Source: Bradyrhizobium erythrophlei | Lineage (GTDB): Bacteria; Pseudomonadota; Alphaproteobacteria; Rhizobiales; Xanthobacteraceae | DNA length: 64,000 nucleotides | Direction: 5' to 3' | NCBI RefSeq assembly: GCF_900129505.1 | Contig: NZ_LT670818.1 | Coordinates: 2,790,001-2,854,000 of the forward strand | Shown: one piece after another, positions 51,660 through 61,103 of the stretch | Layout of the letters: each line of letters starts with the position of its first letter | How positions within the stretch are numbered: the stretch's first letter is position 1 | The notes under the pieces: model-generated | What the model was told of the DNA's origin: nothing | Database searches by the model: none | What the model saw: only the letters and a program-made list of their open reading frames with translations | Position numbers and translations under genes: made by a program

Positions 51660-53774
51660 CTAATTCACCCCATAGCTGGCAACGCGGATACCACCATAGA
51701 CCCCGAGACCCGGCTGCAGAAAGCCGGTCGGGTTCTGGTAATGGACGTTGAACAGATTATCGACGCGGCCGAACACCTTGAGCTGGTCGGTCACGGCGTA
51801 GTCGGCCGCCACATTGATCACGGCGTAACCCGGCGCCAGCAGGCGCGGGATGCTGAAATCGCGATTCGCGTCTATGAAACTGCCGGTGTGCAGCACGGTA
51901 GCCGACAATGTGAGCGGATCGATCGGATTCCAGATAAGGTTCGCGCTCCATTTTTCCTTGGGCCGCCGCAGCAGTTCCAGTCCGGTCATCGCATCGACGG
52001 TACGCGTAAACGTGTAGTCCGCGCGAACCCGGATACGGTCGGTGATGGTGGCGGCCACGAAATTCTCGGTGCCTTCCGTGGTCGCCCTTCCGACGTTGAC
52101 ATTGGTGCTGCTGAAAGTCGTGGGATCAACCACGCTCTGAATCAGGTTCGTGATGTCGTTGTGGAAATAAGTCGACCCGAAGCGGAGGCGATCGTTGAAC
52201 AAGGGTTGCTCGAAGCCGGCGTCGTAGCCGACGCTTTCCTCGGGCTTCAGGTTCGGGTTGGCGAAGAAGAAGAACGCAGGAAAGCTGACGAAAAGCTGGT
52301 TCAGCGTCGGCGCCTTGAAGCCGGTGCCGTAGCTTCCCTTGAGCTTGGTCTCGGTGAACGGAACGATCACCGCGGGAGCGATGCGCAAAGTAGGGTGCTC
52401 GCCAAACCGGTCGTTGTCGTCCTGCCTGATATTCTCGACCAGAAACACGCGGTTTGCGAACTCCGATTGCAATTCCATGTAGCCCGCTTTGTTGACGTTT
52501 TGCGCCGACACGGTCGATGTCTGCAACGTCTCGGTCTCATGTTCGGCGCCGACGATGAAAGTGTTATGCGGCGTGAGCTGGGTGACGGTGTGCCAGTCGT
52601 ATTTCACCCGATCGCCGGTCGCGATTGTCGGCGCGACATCGCCCGGCGAAATGTTGTAGTTCCAGTTATTGGAGTAGTTGACACCGAAATAGTTCTTGAT
52701 GCGGCCGTCGAGCACGGACCAGACGGCCTCTTCGCGCGTGAAAAGCTGGTGCACGATCTGCGTGCTCTGCGCGGCGGCCGGAAAACTCGCAAACGTCACC
52801 GGGTCGAATGCATCGCCGGTAAAATGCAGGGTCGCGTCGGTGTAGCGCACGACCGCGTTCAAGGTCAGGTTTTCGCTGACGTCTGCGCCGAGCTTGGTCG
52901 AGTACGTCATGTTGTCGTAGCTGTTGCCGATGGCTTTTTGCCCCGGCGGCAGCAGCTCCAGCGGCGTTACCGGAATGTCGGTGGCGCTGAAATGCGCGGC
53001 AGTGAAGGCGTAGTTGATCCGGTCCTGCGCCCCGCTCAGGCCCACGGTCTGGTTGAACGTGCCGAACGAGCCGCCTTCGATCGTTGCCGTCGCGCGGGGA
53101 GGGCCTTCACCCTTCTTGGTAATGAACGAAATCACGCCGCCGAGCGCGTCGGCGCCGTAGAGCCCGCCTTGCGGGCCGCGCAGGACCTCGATCTGCTGGA
53201 TATCCGCCGTCAACAGCTGGCCCAGGTCGAACGAGCGATTCGGGTTGCTGGGGTCGCTGACATCGATGCCGTCGATCAGGATCTTGGTGTGATTCGAGTT
53301 CGTGCCGCGCATGAATACCGAGGTCAGGCCGCCGAGACCGCCGCTTTGCACGAGATTGAGTCCCGGCACGGTGGCGAGCGCATCGGGCGCGGTGCGGCGC
53401 TGGTCGCGCTCCATATCCTTGGCGGTGATGACCGTGACCGAACTCGCGATCTGATCGACCGGCGTCACCGTCGCGGTCGGGCTGACCACAACGGCCGTCT
53501 CCTTGCCGGGCGTCCCCGACGAATCAGCATCGGTGGGAGCTTGCCGAGCGGCGCGGACGGCGCGACGAGATACGGAAGGCTGTTCAGGCGCAGGCTCCGA
53601 GCGGGTCCTGCTTTGATCCGCGGGCGCCTGGACCTCGATGGTCGGAAGCAGGTTTGGAGACGCCGATTGCTGCGCGCGGGCGGCAGAAACACCCAGCGAA
53701 AGCGCGGGCACGAGAAAAGTGGAGGCAAGCCAATACTGGCGATGCCGCGTGGCGGCTTTGGTAAGGGAAGACAT
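51660..53774 (-). CDS. btuB: TonB-dependent vitamin B12 receptor, BtuB-like
   Basis: The 704-residue outer-membrane protein has a signal peptide ending in SLGVSAARAQQ, a plug domain (VITAKDMERDQRRTAPDALA and LRGPQGGLYGADALGGVISF) and a 22-strand barrel ending in an aromatic-rich segment. A Pro/Arg-rich stretch of about 50 residues separates signal and plug. The cobalamin riboswitch directly upstream on the same strand supports B12 as substrate. The start is ATG at 53774; btuCDF lies divergently. Confidence 0.9.
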   Translation of the reverse strand: MSSLTKAATRHRQYWLASTFLVPALSLGVSAARAQQSASPNLLPTIEVQAPADQSRTRSEPAPEQPSVSRRAVRAARQAPTDADSSGTPGKETAVVVSPTATVTPVDQIASSVTVITAKDMERDQRRTAPDALATVPGLNLVQSGGLGGLTSVFMRGTNSNHTKILIDGIDVSDPSNPNRSFDLGQLLTADIQQIEVLRGPQGGLYGADALGGVISFITKKGEGPPRATATIEGGSFGTFNQTVGLSGAQDRINYAFTAAHFSATDIPVTPLELLPPGQKAIGNSYDNMTYSTKLGADVSENLTLNAVVRYTDATLHFTGDAFDPVTFASFPAAAQSTQIVHQLFTREEAVWSVLDGRIKNYFGVNYSNNWNYNISPGDVAPTIATGDRVKYDWHTVTQLTPHNTFIVGAEHETETLQTSTVSAQNVNKAGYMELQSEFANRVFLVENIRQDDNDRFGEHPTLRIAPAVIVPFTETKLKGSYGTGFKAPTLNQLFVSFPAFFFFANPNLKPEESVGYDAGFEQPLFNDRLRFGSTYFHNDITNLIQSVVDPTTFSSTNVNVGRATTEGTENFVAATITDRIRVRADYTFTRTVDAMTGLELLRRPKEKWSANLIWNPIDPLTLSATVLHTGSFIDANRDFSIPRLLAPGYAVINVAADYAVTDQLKVFGRVDNLFNVHYQNPTGFLQPGLGVYGGIRVASYGVN

Positions 53775-53884
53775 GGTTGGACCTCGGTATGACGTCAGTG
53801 GCACGTCACAGCGAACGAAGTCTCACCTTGGGCTTCCGCGCCTCAGGTGAAGCTAATGTCTGTACTCCCCGACCGACATCTTCG

Positions 53885-54085
53885 CGTGTGACCACGGCTG
53901 ACGGCAGGTCTCCTGGCTCGCGGGTCGATACCCTTCGTCGCCTTCCCAGGACCGAGATTCCCAGTGGCATATGACGAAAGATTCACCGCTTACAGTTGCG
54001 GGGGCAGCCGCGGCATTGGGGAAGCTTCCCCGCACCGCATTCCCTTTTGATCCCCACACTGGGGAACCGTCGCCGGTATCTAGAA
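53885..54085 (-). promoter_or_regulatory. Cobalamin riboswitch upstream of btuB
   Basis: Reading the minus strand, the region shows GCCCCCGCAACTGTAAGCGG, then a CCACTGGGAA segment, and the B12 box AGCCAGGAGACCTGCC at 53903-53918, in the order expected for this riboswitch. It lies about 110 bp before the btuB ATG. Binding of adenosylcobalamin would be expected to block btuB expression. The exact ends are approximate. Confidence 0.92.
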
Positions 54086-54238
54086 GTTTGCCAGGCGAAG
54101 AGTCAATGCCACCGTTTGGCCACGTGTGCCGCGCGCCGCGGGTGCGCATTTTGTTCGCCGACGCGGCTTGTGCGCGGTCTCAATCATTGTATGAGCATGG
54201 GACCTGAGGCGACCAGGTCGCCGCCTTTAGGAAGATGG

Positions 54239-55282
54239 ATGAGCATTCAGAACGTCATGGCGACGGCTGACATCGCGGCGCGGCGGCGCGCCGGCGTGAT
54301 GGCGGCGCTCGTGATGCTCGTCGTGCTGCTGGTGTTGATCTCGCTCGGCGTTGGACCGGTGCGGCTGTCGCCCGTGAGCGTGATCGATGCCCTGTTCGGC
54401 GGCGGCAGCGACGTGCAGCAGGTGATCGTGCGGGAAATCCGGCTGCCGCGCACGATTCTCGGGTTCGCGATCGGCGCGATGCTTGGGCTGTCGGGCGCCG
54501 CCATGCAGGGATTGCTGCGCAATCCGCTGGCCGCGCCCGAATTGTTCGGCGCGCCGCAATCGGCCGCGTTCGGCGCCGTGCTGGTGATCGCGTTCGGCCT
54601 CGCCGACGTGCGCTCCTATGCGCTTCCGGTCGCGGCGATCGCGGCCGCCTTCGCGTCGGTCTTTGCGCTGCTCGCGATCGCGGGCCGCAATGCCGGGCTG
54701 TTGATTCTGATTCTGGCGGGGCTTGCGATCTCGAGCCTTGCGGGTGCCGCGACCGCACTGGTGATGAACCTGTCCAGCAATCCGTTCGTCGTGCTCGAAA
54801 TCACGTTCTGGCTGCTCGGCTCGCTGGACGACCGCAGTTTGCGCCACGTCGTGTTGGCGCTGCCGTTCATCGTTGCGGGCGCCGTCATTCTCCTGAGCCA
54901 GCGCCACGCCTTTCGCGTGCTCAGCCTGGGCGAGGAAACCGCGCAAAGCCTCGGCGTCGATGTCGGCCGGCTCAGGCTGATGGTGATATCAGGCGTCGCA
55001 CTCGGCGTCGGCGGCGCGGTGGCCGTATCCGGCAGCATCGGCTTTATCGGTCTGGTGGCGCCGCATCTGATGCGGCCTTTGCTCGGCCACGATCCGGCGC
55101 GGCTGCTGGTGCCGAGCGCGCTCACCGGCGCTGCGCTGCTGCTGGCTGCGGATATCGCCGTGCGCATCATCCCGTCGACCAGCGATATCAAGGTCGGCGT
55201 CCTGACCTCGATCATCGGCGTGCCGTTCTTCCTCTATCTGATCATGCGCGAACGCCGCGCGCTGTCGGGAGGCGTCGCATGA
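54239..55282 (+). CDS. btuC: Cobalamin-type ABC transporter permease (FecCD/BtuC family)
   Basis: The 347-residue polytopic permease contains GAAMQGLLRNPLAAPELFG and GFIGLVAPHLMRPLLGHD, the two hallmarks of the FecCD/BtuC family. GGAAG lies 5 bases before the ATG at 54239; the longer frame to 53996 overlaps the riboswitch and is rejected. It is divergent from btuB and overlaps the ATPase gene by 4 bp. Siderophore permeases look similar, but the shared B12 locus favours cobalamin. Confidence 0.9.
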   Translation: MSIQNVMATADIAARRRAGVMAALVMLVVLLVLISLGVGPVRLSPVSVIDALFGGGSDVQQVIVREIRLPRTILGFAIGAMLGLSGAAMQGLLRNPLAAPELFGAPQSAAFGAVLVIAFGLADVRSYALPVAAIAAAFASVFALLAIAGRNAGLLILILAGLAISSLAGAATALVMNLSSNPFVVLEITFWLLGSLDDRSLRHVVLALPFIVAGAVILLSQRHAFRVLSLGEETAQSLGVDVGRLRLMVISGVALGVGGAVAVSGSIGFIGLVAPHLMRPLLGHDPARLLVPSALTGAALLLAADIAVRIIPSTSDIKVGVLTSIIGVPFFLYLIMRERRALSGGVA

Positions 55283-56061
55283 CCGATGTCGCCCTCGTCA
55301 CCGCGCAGGGGCTTGCCGTCAAGCTGGCCGGCCGTGTCGTGCTGCGCGATGTATCGCTGTCCCTGTCGTCCGGCCATCTGGTGGCGCTGGTGGGGCCGAA
55401 CGGCGCCGGCAAGACCACGCTGCTGCGCGGCTTGGCGGGGCTGGTGCCTTCGGAGGGCGTCATCCATGTGCGCGGCGACGCCCTGTCGTCGCTGTCGTTG
55501 CGCGAACGTGCCCGGCGCTTTGCGTATCTGCCGCAGGGCCACCTCGTGCACTGGCCCCTGCCGGCGCGCGATATCGTCGCACTCGGCCGCTATCCCCATG
55601 GTGCGACTGACCCGGCGCGATTGACGGCGAAGGATGCGGAGGCCGTGTTGCGGGCGATGCAGGCGGCCGATGTCATGGAATTCAGCGAGCGCCGCGTCAC
55701 GGAACTGTCCGGTGGCGAGCGCAGCCGCGTCGCGCTGGCCCGCGCGCTGGCCGTGGAAGCCCCGGTCATCCTGGCGGACGAGCCGGTATCCTCGCTCGAC
55801 CCGCGGCACCAGCTCGACGTCATGAAAACGCTGCGGGCGGCGGCCGACACGGGTGCGCTGGTGATCGTTGTAACGCACGATCTCGGCCTTGCCGCGCGAT
55901 TCGCCGATACCGTTCTGGTGCTGTCGGACGGTCGTCTGGTGTCGCAAGGCGTGCCCGCGGAAGCCTTGTCCGGGCAGGTGATGGCAGAGGTGTTCAGAAT
56001 CAGCGCCTATCGCGCCGAGTTTCAGCGCGAGGCCGTGATCGTGCCCTGGGCGGAAATCTGA
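55279..56061 (+). CDS. btuD: Cobalamin-type ABC transporter ATP-binding protein
   Basis: The 260-residue ATPase has Walker A GPNGAGKTT, signature LSGGERSRVALARAL, Walker B ILADEPVSSLDP and the H-loop in VTHDLG, all intact. It starts inside the end of the permease gene (ATGA overlap). It would power uptake through BtuC. The binding protein gene follows after 7 bp. Confidence 0.92.
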   Translation: MTDVALVTAQGLAVKLAGRVVLRDVSLSLSSGHLVALVGPNGAGKTTLLRGLAGLVPSEGVIHVRGDALSSLSLRERARRFAYLPQGHLVHWPLPARDIVALGRYPHGATDPARLTAKDAEAVLRAMQAADVMEFSERRVTELSGGERSRVALARALAVEAPVILADEPVSSLDPRHQLDVMKTLRAAADTGALVIVVTHDLGLAARFADTVLVLSDGRLVSQGVPAEALSGQVMAEVFRISAYRAEFQREAVIVPWAEI

Positions 56062-56068
56062 GGGGGCG

Positions 56069-56908
56069 ATGCGCGGGCGCTTCCGATTCGTGTCGAGACC
56101 GATCGCCGTCGCAGCCCTCGCGATGGTTGGCCTGTCCGCGCCGACGCTCGCGGCCCCATTGCTGCGAATCGTCTCGATGAATGTCTGCACCGATCAGCTT
56201 TTGCTGCCGCTGGCGGACCCCACGCAAATCCTCGGACTCAGCCGGTTTTCGCGCGACGCCTGGCAATCCTGGGCGTCGCAAGACGCGCGCCGTTATCCGA
56301 GCCTGTCAGGCGGCGCCGAGGATGTGCTGGTGCTCAAGCCCGATGTCGTGGTCGTCAGCCAGTTCGACAAGCGCTCGACTCGGGAGCTTCTGAAGGCGCA
56401 GGGGTTGCACCTTGCCGAATTTTCGCTGCCGCGCAATCTCGACGAAGTTAAAGCGCAAATCCGCCAGATGGGCGAGGTCGTCCAGCACGGAGATCGCGCG
56501 GAAGCTGAAATCGCCCGGCTTGATGCGGCGATGGCGCGGGCACGCCGGGCGGTGGTGGAAAAGCACTATTCGGTGCTACCGGTGTCGCGGCGCGGCTGGG
56601 TGGCCGGCAGCGACAACCTGGTCAGTTCGCTGTTGAGCGAGACCGGGCTTTTCAACGCAGCCTCCGAACTCGGCGTCGGTGGCGGCGGTCTCGTCTCGCT
56701 CGAGGAAATCGTGAAGGCAAAGCCCGATTTTTTGCTGGTGTCGGAGGCCGGCGACCGCGCCGAGGATGACGGCAGCGCGTTTCTGCTGCATCCGGCGCTG
56801 GAGCGTTTCTATCCGCCTTCAAAGCGCATCGTGATTCCGGAGCGACTGACAGTGTGCGGCGGCATGATGCTGGCGGATGCGCTCGACGCGCTGGTGAGCG
56901 AGTTGTAG
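56069..56908 (+). CDS. btuF: Cobalamin-type ABC transporter substrate-binding protein
   Basis: The 279-residue periplasmic protein has a signal peptide (IAVAALAMVGLSAPTLAAP) and a class III binding fold starting LRIVSMNVCTDQLLLPLADP. It ends with a helix after CGGMMLADALDAL. It delivers the corrinoid to BtuCD. A second, signal-less relative at 50655-51581 lies on the other side of btuB. Confidence 0.87.
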   Translation: MRGRFRFVSRPIAVAALAMVGLSAPTLAAPLLRIVSMNVCTDQLLLPLADPTQILGLSRFSRDAWQSWASQDARRYPSLSGGAEDVLVLKPDVVVVSQFDKRSTRELLKAQGLHLAEFSLPRNLDEVKAQIRQMGEVVQHGDRAEAEIARLDAAMARARRAVVEKHYSVLPVSRRGWVAGSDNLVSSLLSETGLFNAASELGVGGGGLVSLEEIVKAKPDFLLVSEAGDRAEDDGSAFLLHPALERFYPPSKRIVIPERLTVCGGMMLADALDALVSEL

Positions 56909-56943
56909 CGGGTCAGCCGTTAACGCGATCCGGCAAACTCTCT

Positions 56944-56971
56944 CGTCGTCCCTGCGAAAGCATGGACGACG
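56944..56971. terminator. Hairpin between convergent btuF and MBL-rhodanese genes
   Basis: CGTCGTCC (56944-56951) pairs perfectly with GGACGACG (56964-56971) around a 12-nt loop. It lies between two converging stops and resembles a short interspersed repeat. No strong T-run follows on either strand, so its terminator role is tentative. Confidence 0.45.
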
Positions 56972-56983
56972 GCTCGTTCGATC

Positions 56984-58024
56984 TCATCCCGTCAGCACCG
57001 GGCCGCCGGCCTTCTTCCAGGCGTCGATGCCGCCGGCGATATGCGCGGTGTTGGCAAGGCCTGCTTCCCTGGCGGCGGCGACCGCCATCGCGGAGCGCTC
57101 GCCGAAGGCGCAGAAGAACACGATGCGGCGGCCGGTTGCCGCGGCCACCTCGCGCAACATGCCGCCGGACTGCAGGTTTTCGCCGATCGCAGGATAGGGC
57201 GCGTGCAGCGCGCCCGGAAGCGTGCCGTGCTTGGCGCGCTCGCTGTTTTCGCGGAGATCGACCAGCAGAATGTCCGGCCGGCCGAGGCTGTCGATCGCCT
57301 CGCGGGCGGTGAACGAGAGGCCCTGCTTGGCGAGATCGTCCTGGTGCAGGCCGACATGCATGTTGGCCGGCACCGCCACATCCATCATCTTCGGATTGGG
57401 CAGCTTCAGATTGGCCATCAGCTCGATATATTCATCCACCGAGCGCACCTGCAGCCGCGGATTGAAGCGCTTCTCCTCGCCGATGGTGGAGACGGTGTCG
57501 CCTTTATAGTCATGGGCGGGAAATACCATGGTCTCCTCCGGCAGTTTCAATAGGCGGTTGAAGATGGAATCATACTGCTCCCGCGCGCTGCCGTTCTGGA
57601 AATCGGTGCGGCCGGTGCCGCGGATCAACAGCGTATCGCCGGTGAAGACGCGGTCGCCCATCAGGAAGCTGTAGGAATCGTCGGTATGGCCGGGCGTGTA
57701 CATCACGTCGAGCGTGAGGCCCTCGATCGTCACCTTGTCGCCCTCGGCGACCCGCATCGCCACCACGTCGGCCTTGCTCTGTTCGCCCATGATGGTGACG
57801 CAATGGGTGCGGTCGCGCAGTTCGCCCAGGCCCGTGACGTGGTCGGCATGCAGATGGGTATCGACCGCCTTGACCAGCTTGAGATCGAGTTCGCGCAACA
57901 GCTGGCAGTAACGGTCGACCTTTTCGAGCACGGGATCGAGGATCAGCGCCTCGCCGCCGGCGCGGCTCGCCAGCAGATAGCTGTAGGTGCCCGAAACGCT
58001 GTCGAACAATTGGCGAAAGATCAT
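56984..58024 (-). CDS. MBL-fold hydrolase fused to rhodanese (persulfide dioxygenase-like)
   Basis: The 346-residue protein has a metallo-beta-lactamase domain (residues 1-230) with DTHLHADHVTG, GHTDDS, FTGDTLL and PAHDY, and a rhodanese domain (about 250-346) with the active Cys in FFCAFGERSA. The MBL part resembles ETHE1/Blh persulfide dioxygenases, which oxidise glutathione persulfide to sulfite. No signal peptide is present, so it acts in the cytoplasm. It is the last gene of the sox transcript, 36 bp after the second DsrE-like gene. Confidence 0.9.
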   Translation of the reverse strand: MIFRQLFDSVSGTYSYLLASRAGGEALILDPVLEKVDRYCQLLRELDLKLVKAVDTHLHADHVTGLGELRDRTHCVTIMGEQSKADVVAMRVAEGDKVTIEGLTLDVMYTPGHTDDSYSFLMGDRVFTGDTLLIRGTGRTDFQNGSAREQYDSIFNRLLKLPEETMVFPAHDYKGDTVSTIGEEKRFNPRLQVRSVDEYIELMANLKLPNPKMMDVAVPANMHVGLHQDDLAKQGLSFTAREAIDSLGRPDILLVDLRENSERAKHGTLPGALHAPYPAIGENLQSGGMLREVAAATGRRIVFFCAFGERSAMAVAAAREAGLANTAHIAGGIDAWKKAGGPVLTG

Positions 58025-58060
58025 GATCGGCGCTGCCTCGAAATCAAACTAAACGAAATT

Positions 58061-58510
58061 TTACGGCCGGACATAGCTCCAGCCCTGTTCCTGCAATTCC
58101 ATCAGGTGGACAACGCCGGACGGGACGATGGTGGCGTCAGCCACGACCGAGATCGCGTGGCCCTCCGCCTTCTCCATGCCCTGCTTGGAGTTGTTGCAGG
58201 CCGAAAACTGGATCTTGCCGGGAAATACCATGTCCTTGAGCCGCCTGATGCGGTCCTCCACCGGCGAGGTGTCGGCGCGCAGCATGTGCAGGCCGGGGCC
58301 GCAGGTGACGATGTCGACGTCTTCGTTCTTGCCGCGATAATATTCGATGATGTTGTTGGCGTTGTTCAGCGCGAGATTCATCACCTGTGGATCGTTCTGG
58401 TCGACCTGGATGGCGATGTGGTGCGGCTTGCCGTCGGCGGCGAGGCCGGGTGAAGCAAACGCCATCGCAATCACGACCAGGGCCGCGCAACGCTGCAGAA
58501 AACCGCGCAT
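58061..58510 (-). CDS. Exported DsrE-like protein, copy 2
   Basis: The 149-residue product has a Sec signal (CAALVVIAMAFASPGLAADG) and a DsrE fold (HHIAIQVDQNDPQVMNLALN and VDIVTCGPGLHMLRAD). A single Cys in FSACNNSKQG sits where DsrE proteins carry the persulfide. DsrE-type carriers are usually cytoplasmic, so export is notable. It follows copy 1 by 12 bp. It would move sulfur atoms in the periplasm. Confidence 0.87.
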   Translation of the reverse strand: MRGFLQRCAALVVIAMAFASPGLAADGKPHHIAIQVDQNDPQVMNLALNNANNIIEYYRGKNEDVDIVTCGPGLHMLRADTSPVEDRIRRLKDMVFPGKIQFSACNNSKQGMEKAEGHAISVVADATIVPSGVVHLMELQEQGWSYVRP

Positions 58511-58522
58511 GATGAAACTCCG

Positions 58523-59005
58523 TTATGGCCGAACCAATGTATAGCCGTTTTCCGTCAATGCCAGGATCTGCCCGACGCCGACCTGAACCGGGGTCGCGAT
58601 GGGGATGATATCCGGCCGCTTGCCGGTTTCGCGTTCGATGGTGTCGACGGTGTTCAGGCAGACATCGAAGCGCACGCCTTGCGCGACCAGGCTTTCCACC
58701 AGCTTGCGGTTGGGGTTTTCGCTGCGCAGCAAGTCGATGCCGGGACCGAACGTCACCACCTCGATCGCGACCTTGTCGGGATCATACGCCTTCAGCAGAT
58801 TGTAGGCGACGCTGATCACGAGACTTTGTTTCTTCGGATCATTGTCGGAAAGTTGCAGCGCGATGCGGTGCTCGGCGAAAGGCTTGTCTGGCAGCGTCGC
58901 CGGCTGGGCAAGGGCAGGCGAGATCGTTGCCGTCGCCAACGCCGCCATCACGGCGCCGCACAAGGCGTCGAGGGCCGAGCGTCGATGTCCGGCAAAATCT
59001 GTCAT
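58523..59005 (-). CDS. Exported DsrE-like protein, copy 1
   Basis: The 160-residue protein has a signal peptide (LCGAVMAALATATISPALAQ) and a DsrE-like domain (HRIALQLSDNDPKKQSLVIS and VVTFGPGIDLLRSE) with one conserved Cys in FDVCLNTVD. The start at 59005 overlaps the soxB stop by 4 bp (ATGA), tying it to sox translation. It is similar in plan to the next gene, indicating an old duplication. Confidence 0.87.
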   Translation of the reverse strand: MTDFAGHRRSALDALCGAVMAALATATISPALAQPATLPDKPFAEHRIALQLSDNDPKKQSLVISVAYNLLKAYDPDKVAIEVVTFGPGIDLLRSENPNRKLVESLVAQGVRFDVCLNTVDTIERETGKRPDIIPIATPVQVGVGQILALTENGYTLVRP

Positions 59006-60750
59006 GGGTGTTCTGCGATCCCTGGATTGTCGTCGACACCCTTCAACGCGACACCGGTGCCGCGCGCCGCTGCCATTTTTCCGGACGCAAGGTGCTTGGC
59101 GAAGACGTCCCACACCGGCTTGCCCTGCTGTGCGTTGACCGAAGCCCATCCGGCCACCTTGTAGCTCTTGGTGGCCTCGAGCGGGCGGCTGTTGTCGAGC
59201 TTCAGGTCGGAAATCCGCCGCCCGACGCTTTCGGCCGGCGTGCAGGTATAGGTAAAACCGCCGACGCGAACCATGTCGCCGCCCTGCTGATGGTAGGGGT
59301 CGGCATTGAAGAGATTGTCGCAGACGTCCTCGAGGATATCCTTGATCTGGCTGCCGGTCATGGTCAGGATATAGGTTTCCGGATAGCTGATTGCGGTTTC
59401 CGTCAGCACGTCCTCCATCGTCATCGGCTGGCCTGGCAATATGCTGTTGCCCCAGCGAAAACCCGGCGACAGCGCGATCTCGGCGTCGAATTCGCTGCGC
59501 AGCGCGTCGCAGATCAATTGATCCACGGTGCCGCCGAAATTGCCGCGGCGATAGAGCAGCCGATCGGAGGTCGCGATCTTTTCGGCATAGGCCGCCGCAT
59601 GAGGCGTGCGCATCTTTTCGATCAGCCCCGCCATCGCCGCGTCCGGCTTCAGCAATTCCGAGAACACCGGCAGCAGACGGTAGCGCGCGTCGGCGACCCG
59701 GCCCTTTGTCAGTTCGAGATCGAGCACGCCGAGAAATTTTCCGCTGGATCCGGCATTGGTGACGAGCGTTGAGCCGCCGGGATTGGTGACGGGGATCGGC
59801 TGCGGCACGGCGTCGTGGGTGTGGCCGCCCAGGATGACGTCGATGCCGGTGACGCGGCTTGCGAGCTTGAGATCGACGTCCATGCCGTTATGCGACAGCA
59901 GCACCACGGCATCGACCTTGTCGTTGCTCCGCAAGCCGTCGACCAGCTTCTGCAATTCCTCGTCGCGAATGCCGAACGTCCAGTCCGGCGTGAATCGCCT
60001 GGGATGCGCGATCGGCACATAGGGAAACGCCTGCCCGATCACCGCGACACGGTAGCCGCCGATTTCCTTGATGGTGGCCGGCTTGAAGACACGCCCGGAG
60101 GCGGGATCGAATGCCTTGGCGTCGTTGAAGGCGGCTTCCTCCGTGAGGAAGACGTTCTGCGCCAGGAATTCGCCCTTGAAGCGCTCGAGATTGGCGCGCA
60201 GCGCCGCCTCGCCATAGGTGAATTCCCAGTGCCCGGTCATCGCCTCGATGCCGAGCAGGTTGGCGGCCTCCACCATGTCGGAGCCCTGCATGGTGTTGGC
60301 GAGCCCGGTGCCCTGCCAGAGGTCGCCGCCATCGAGCAGCAGCGAGCGGCCTTGTCCGGCGTCGCTGCGCAGCCGGTCGATCAGGGTCTTCAGATGCGCG
60401 AAGCCGCCGAGCCTGCCGAACCGGGCGGCGGACTTCTCGAAATCGAGAAAGGTGAACGCATAGGCGTCGGCACTGTCGGGCGCGATGCCGAAGCGCTCCA
60501 GAAAGGCGCGGCCGACCAGATGCGGCGGCTTGCCGGCCATCGCGCCGATTCCGAGATTGACGCTGGGCTCGCGAAAATACACCGGCAACAGCTGCGCATG
60601 GGTGTCGGTCATGTGCAGGATGCGCACATTGCCGAACCGTTCGAAATCGTAGACGCTGACGTTGTCGGCGGCGCGCGCGAATCGCGGCAGTGCCGGCGAG
60701 AGCGCTGCGGCGCCCGCAAGGGCAATAAATTCCCGGCGGCGGATGGTCAT
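59002..60750 (-). CDS. soxB: Thiosulfohydrolase SoxB
   Basis: The 582-residue periplasmic enzyme has a Tat leader (IRRREFIALAGAAALSP) and a two-metal hydrolase domain with HMTDTHAQLLPVY, GGDLWQGTG, GHWEF, SHNGMD and GGHTHD, followed by a 5'-nucleotidase-like C-terminal domain. SoxB removes sulfate from the SoxYZ-bound thiosulfonate. The ATG at 60750 starts the Tat signal; the longer frame to 60945 overlaps the SoxK-like gene. Confidence 0.95.
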   Translation of the reverse strand: MTIRRREFIALAGAAALSPALPRFARAADNVSVYDFERFGNVRILHMTDTHAQLLPVYFREPSVNLGIGAMAGKPPHLVGRAFLERFGIAPDSADAYAFTFLDFEKSAARFGRLGGFAHLKTLIDRLRSDAGQGRSLLLDGGDLWQGTGLANTMQGSDMVEAANLLGIEAMTGHWEFTYGEAALRANLERFKGEFLAQNVFLTEEAAFNDAKAFDPASGRVFKPATIKEIGGYRVAVIGQAFPYVPIAHPRRFTPDWTFGIRDEELQKLVDGLRSNDKVDAVVLLSHNGMDVDLKLASRVTGIDVILGGHTHDAVPQPIPVTNPGGSTLVTNAGSSGKFLGVLDLELTKGRVADARYRLLPVFSELLKPDAAMAGLIEKMRTPHAAAYAEKIATSDRLLYRRGNFGGTVDQLICDALRSEFDAEIALSPGFRWGNSILPGQPMTMEDVLTETAISYPETYILTMTGSQIKDILEDVCDNLFNADPYHQQGGDMVRVGGFTYTCTPAESVGRRISDLKLDNSRPLEATKSYKVAGWASVNAQQGKPVWDVFAKHLASGKMAAARGTGVALKGVDDNPGIAEHP

Positions 60751-60779
60751 GCGAGTTCTCTCCGCCTTCAAAAGGGACG

Positions 60780-61103
60780 CTAGCGAATTTCGAGCGCTTT
60801 CCAGGCTTCTTTTTCGCTGGTCGCCTGATATGTCGAGGCTTTTGCCAATGCTTCGGCTTCCTTCGACGACGCGACGGCCGCGTCGAAGTCGCCCTTGTCG
60901 GCGGACTTTTTCGCATCCGCCAAGGCCGCCGCCGTCGTGGTCCATTGATTGCGCAAGGCGGCCGCCTCCTTGTTGGCGGCTTCGGCCGCGGCATAGGCGG
61001 CCTTGAAATCGGCTTCGGAGCTTGCGGCCAGCGCCGACGTCACGCCTGCGATCAGCATAATTGCGGCCAGCGCGAGGGCGGATTTTGGCATGTTACCTCT
61101 CAT
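60780..61103 (-). CDS. Small exported protein in sox operon, SoxK (SoxXA-binding protein)-like
   Basis: The 107-residue product has a signal peptide (SALALAAIMLIAGVTSALAA) and an Ala-rich helical body (FKAAYAAAEAANKEAAALR, then DAKKSADKGDFDAAVASSKE). It sits between soxA and soxB, where several sox clusters carry a SoxXA-binding protein. The ATG at 61103 overlaps the soxA stop by 4 bp. Sequence is too simple to be certain; the position carries most of the weight. Confidence 0.65.
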   Translation of the reverse strand: MRGNMPKSALALAAIMLIAGVTSALAASSEADFKAAYAAAEAANKEAAALRNQWTTTAAALADAKKSADKGDFDAAVASSKEAEALAKASTYQATSEKEAWKALEIR

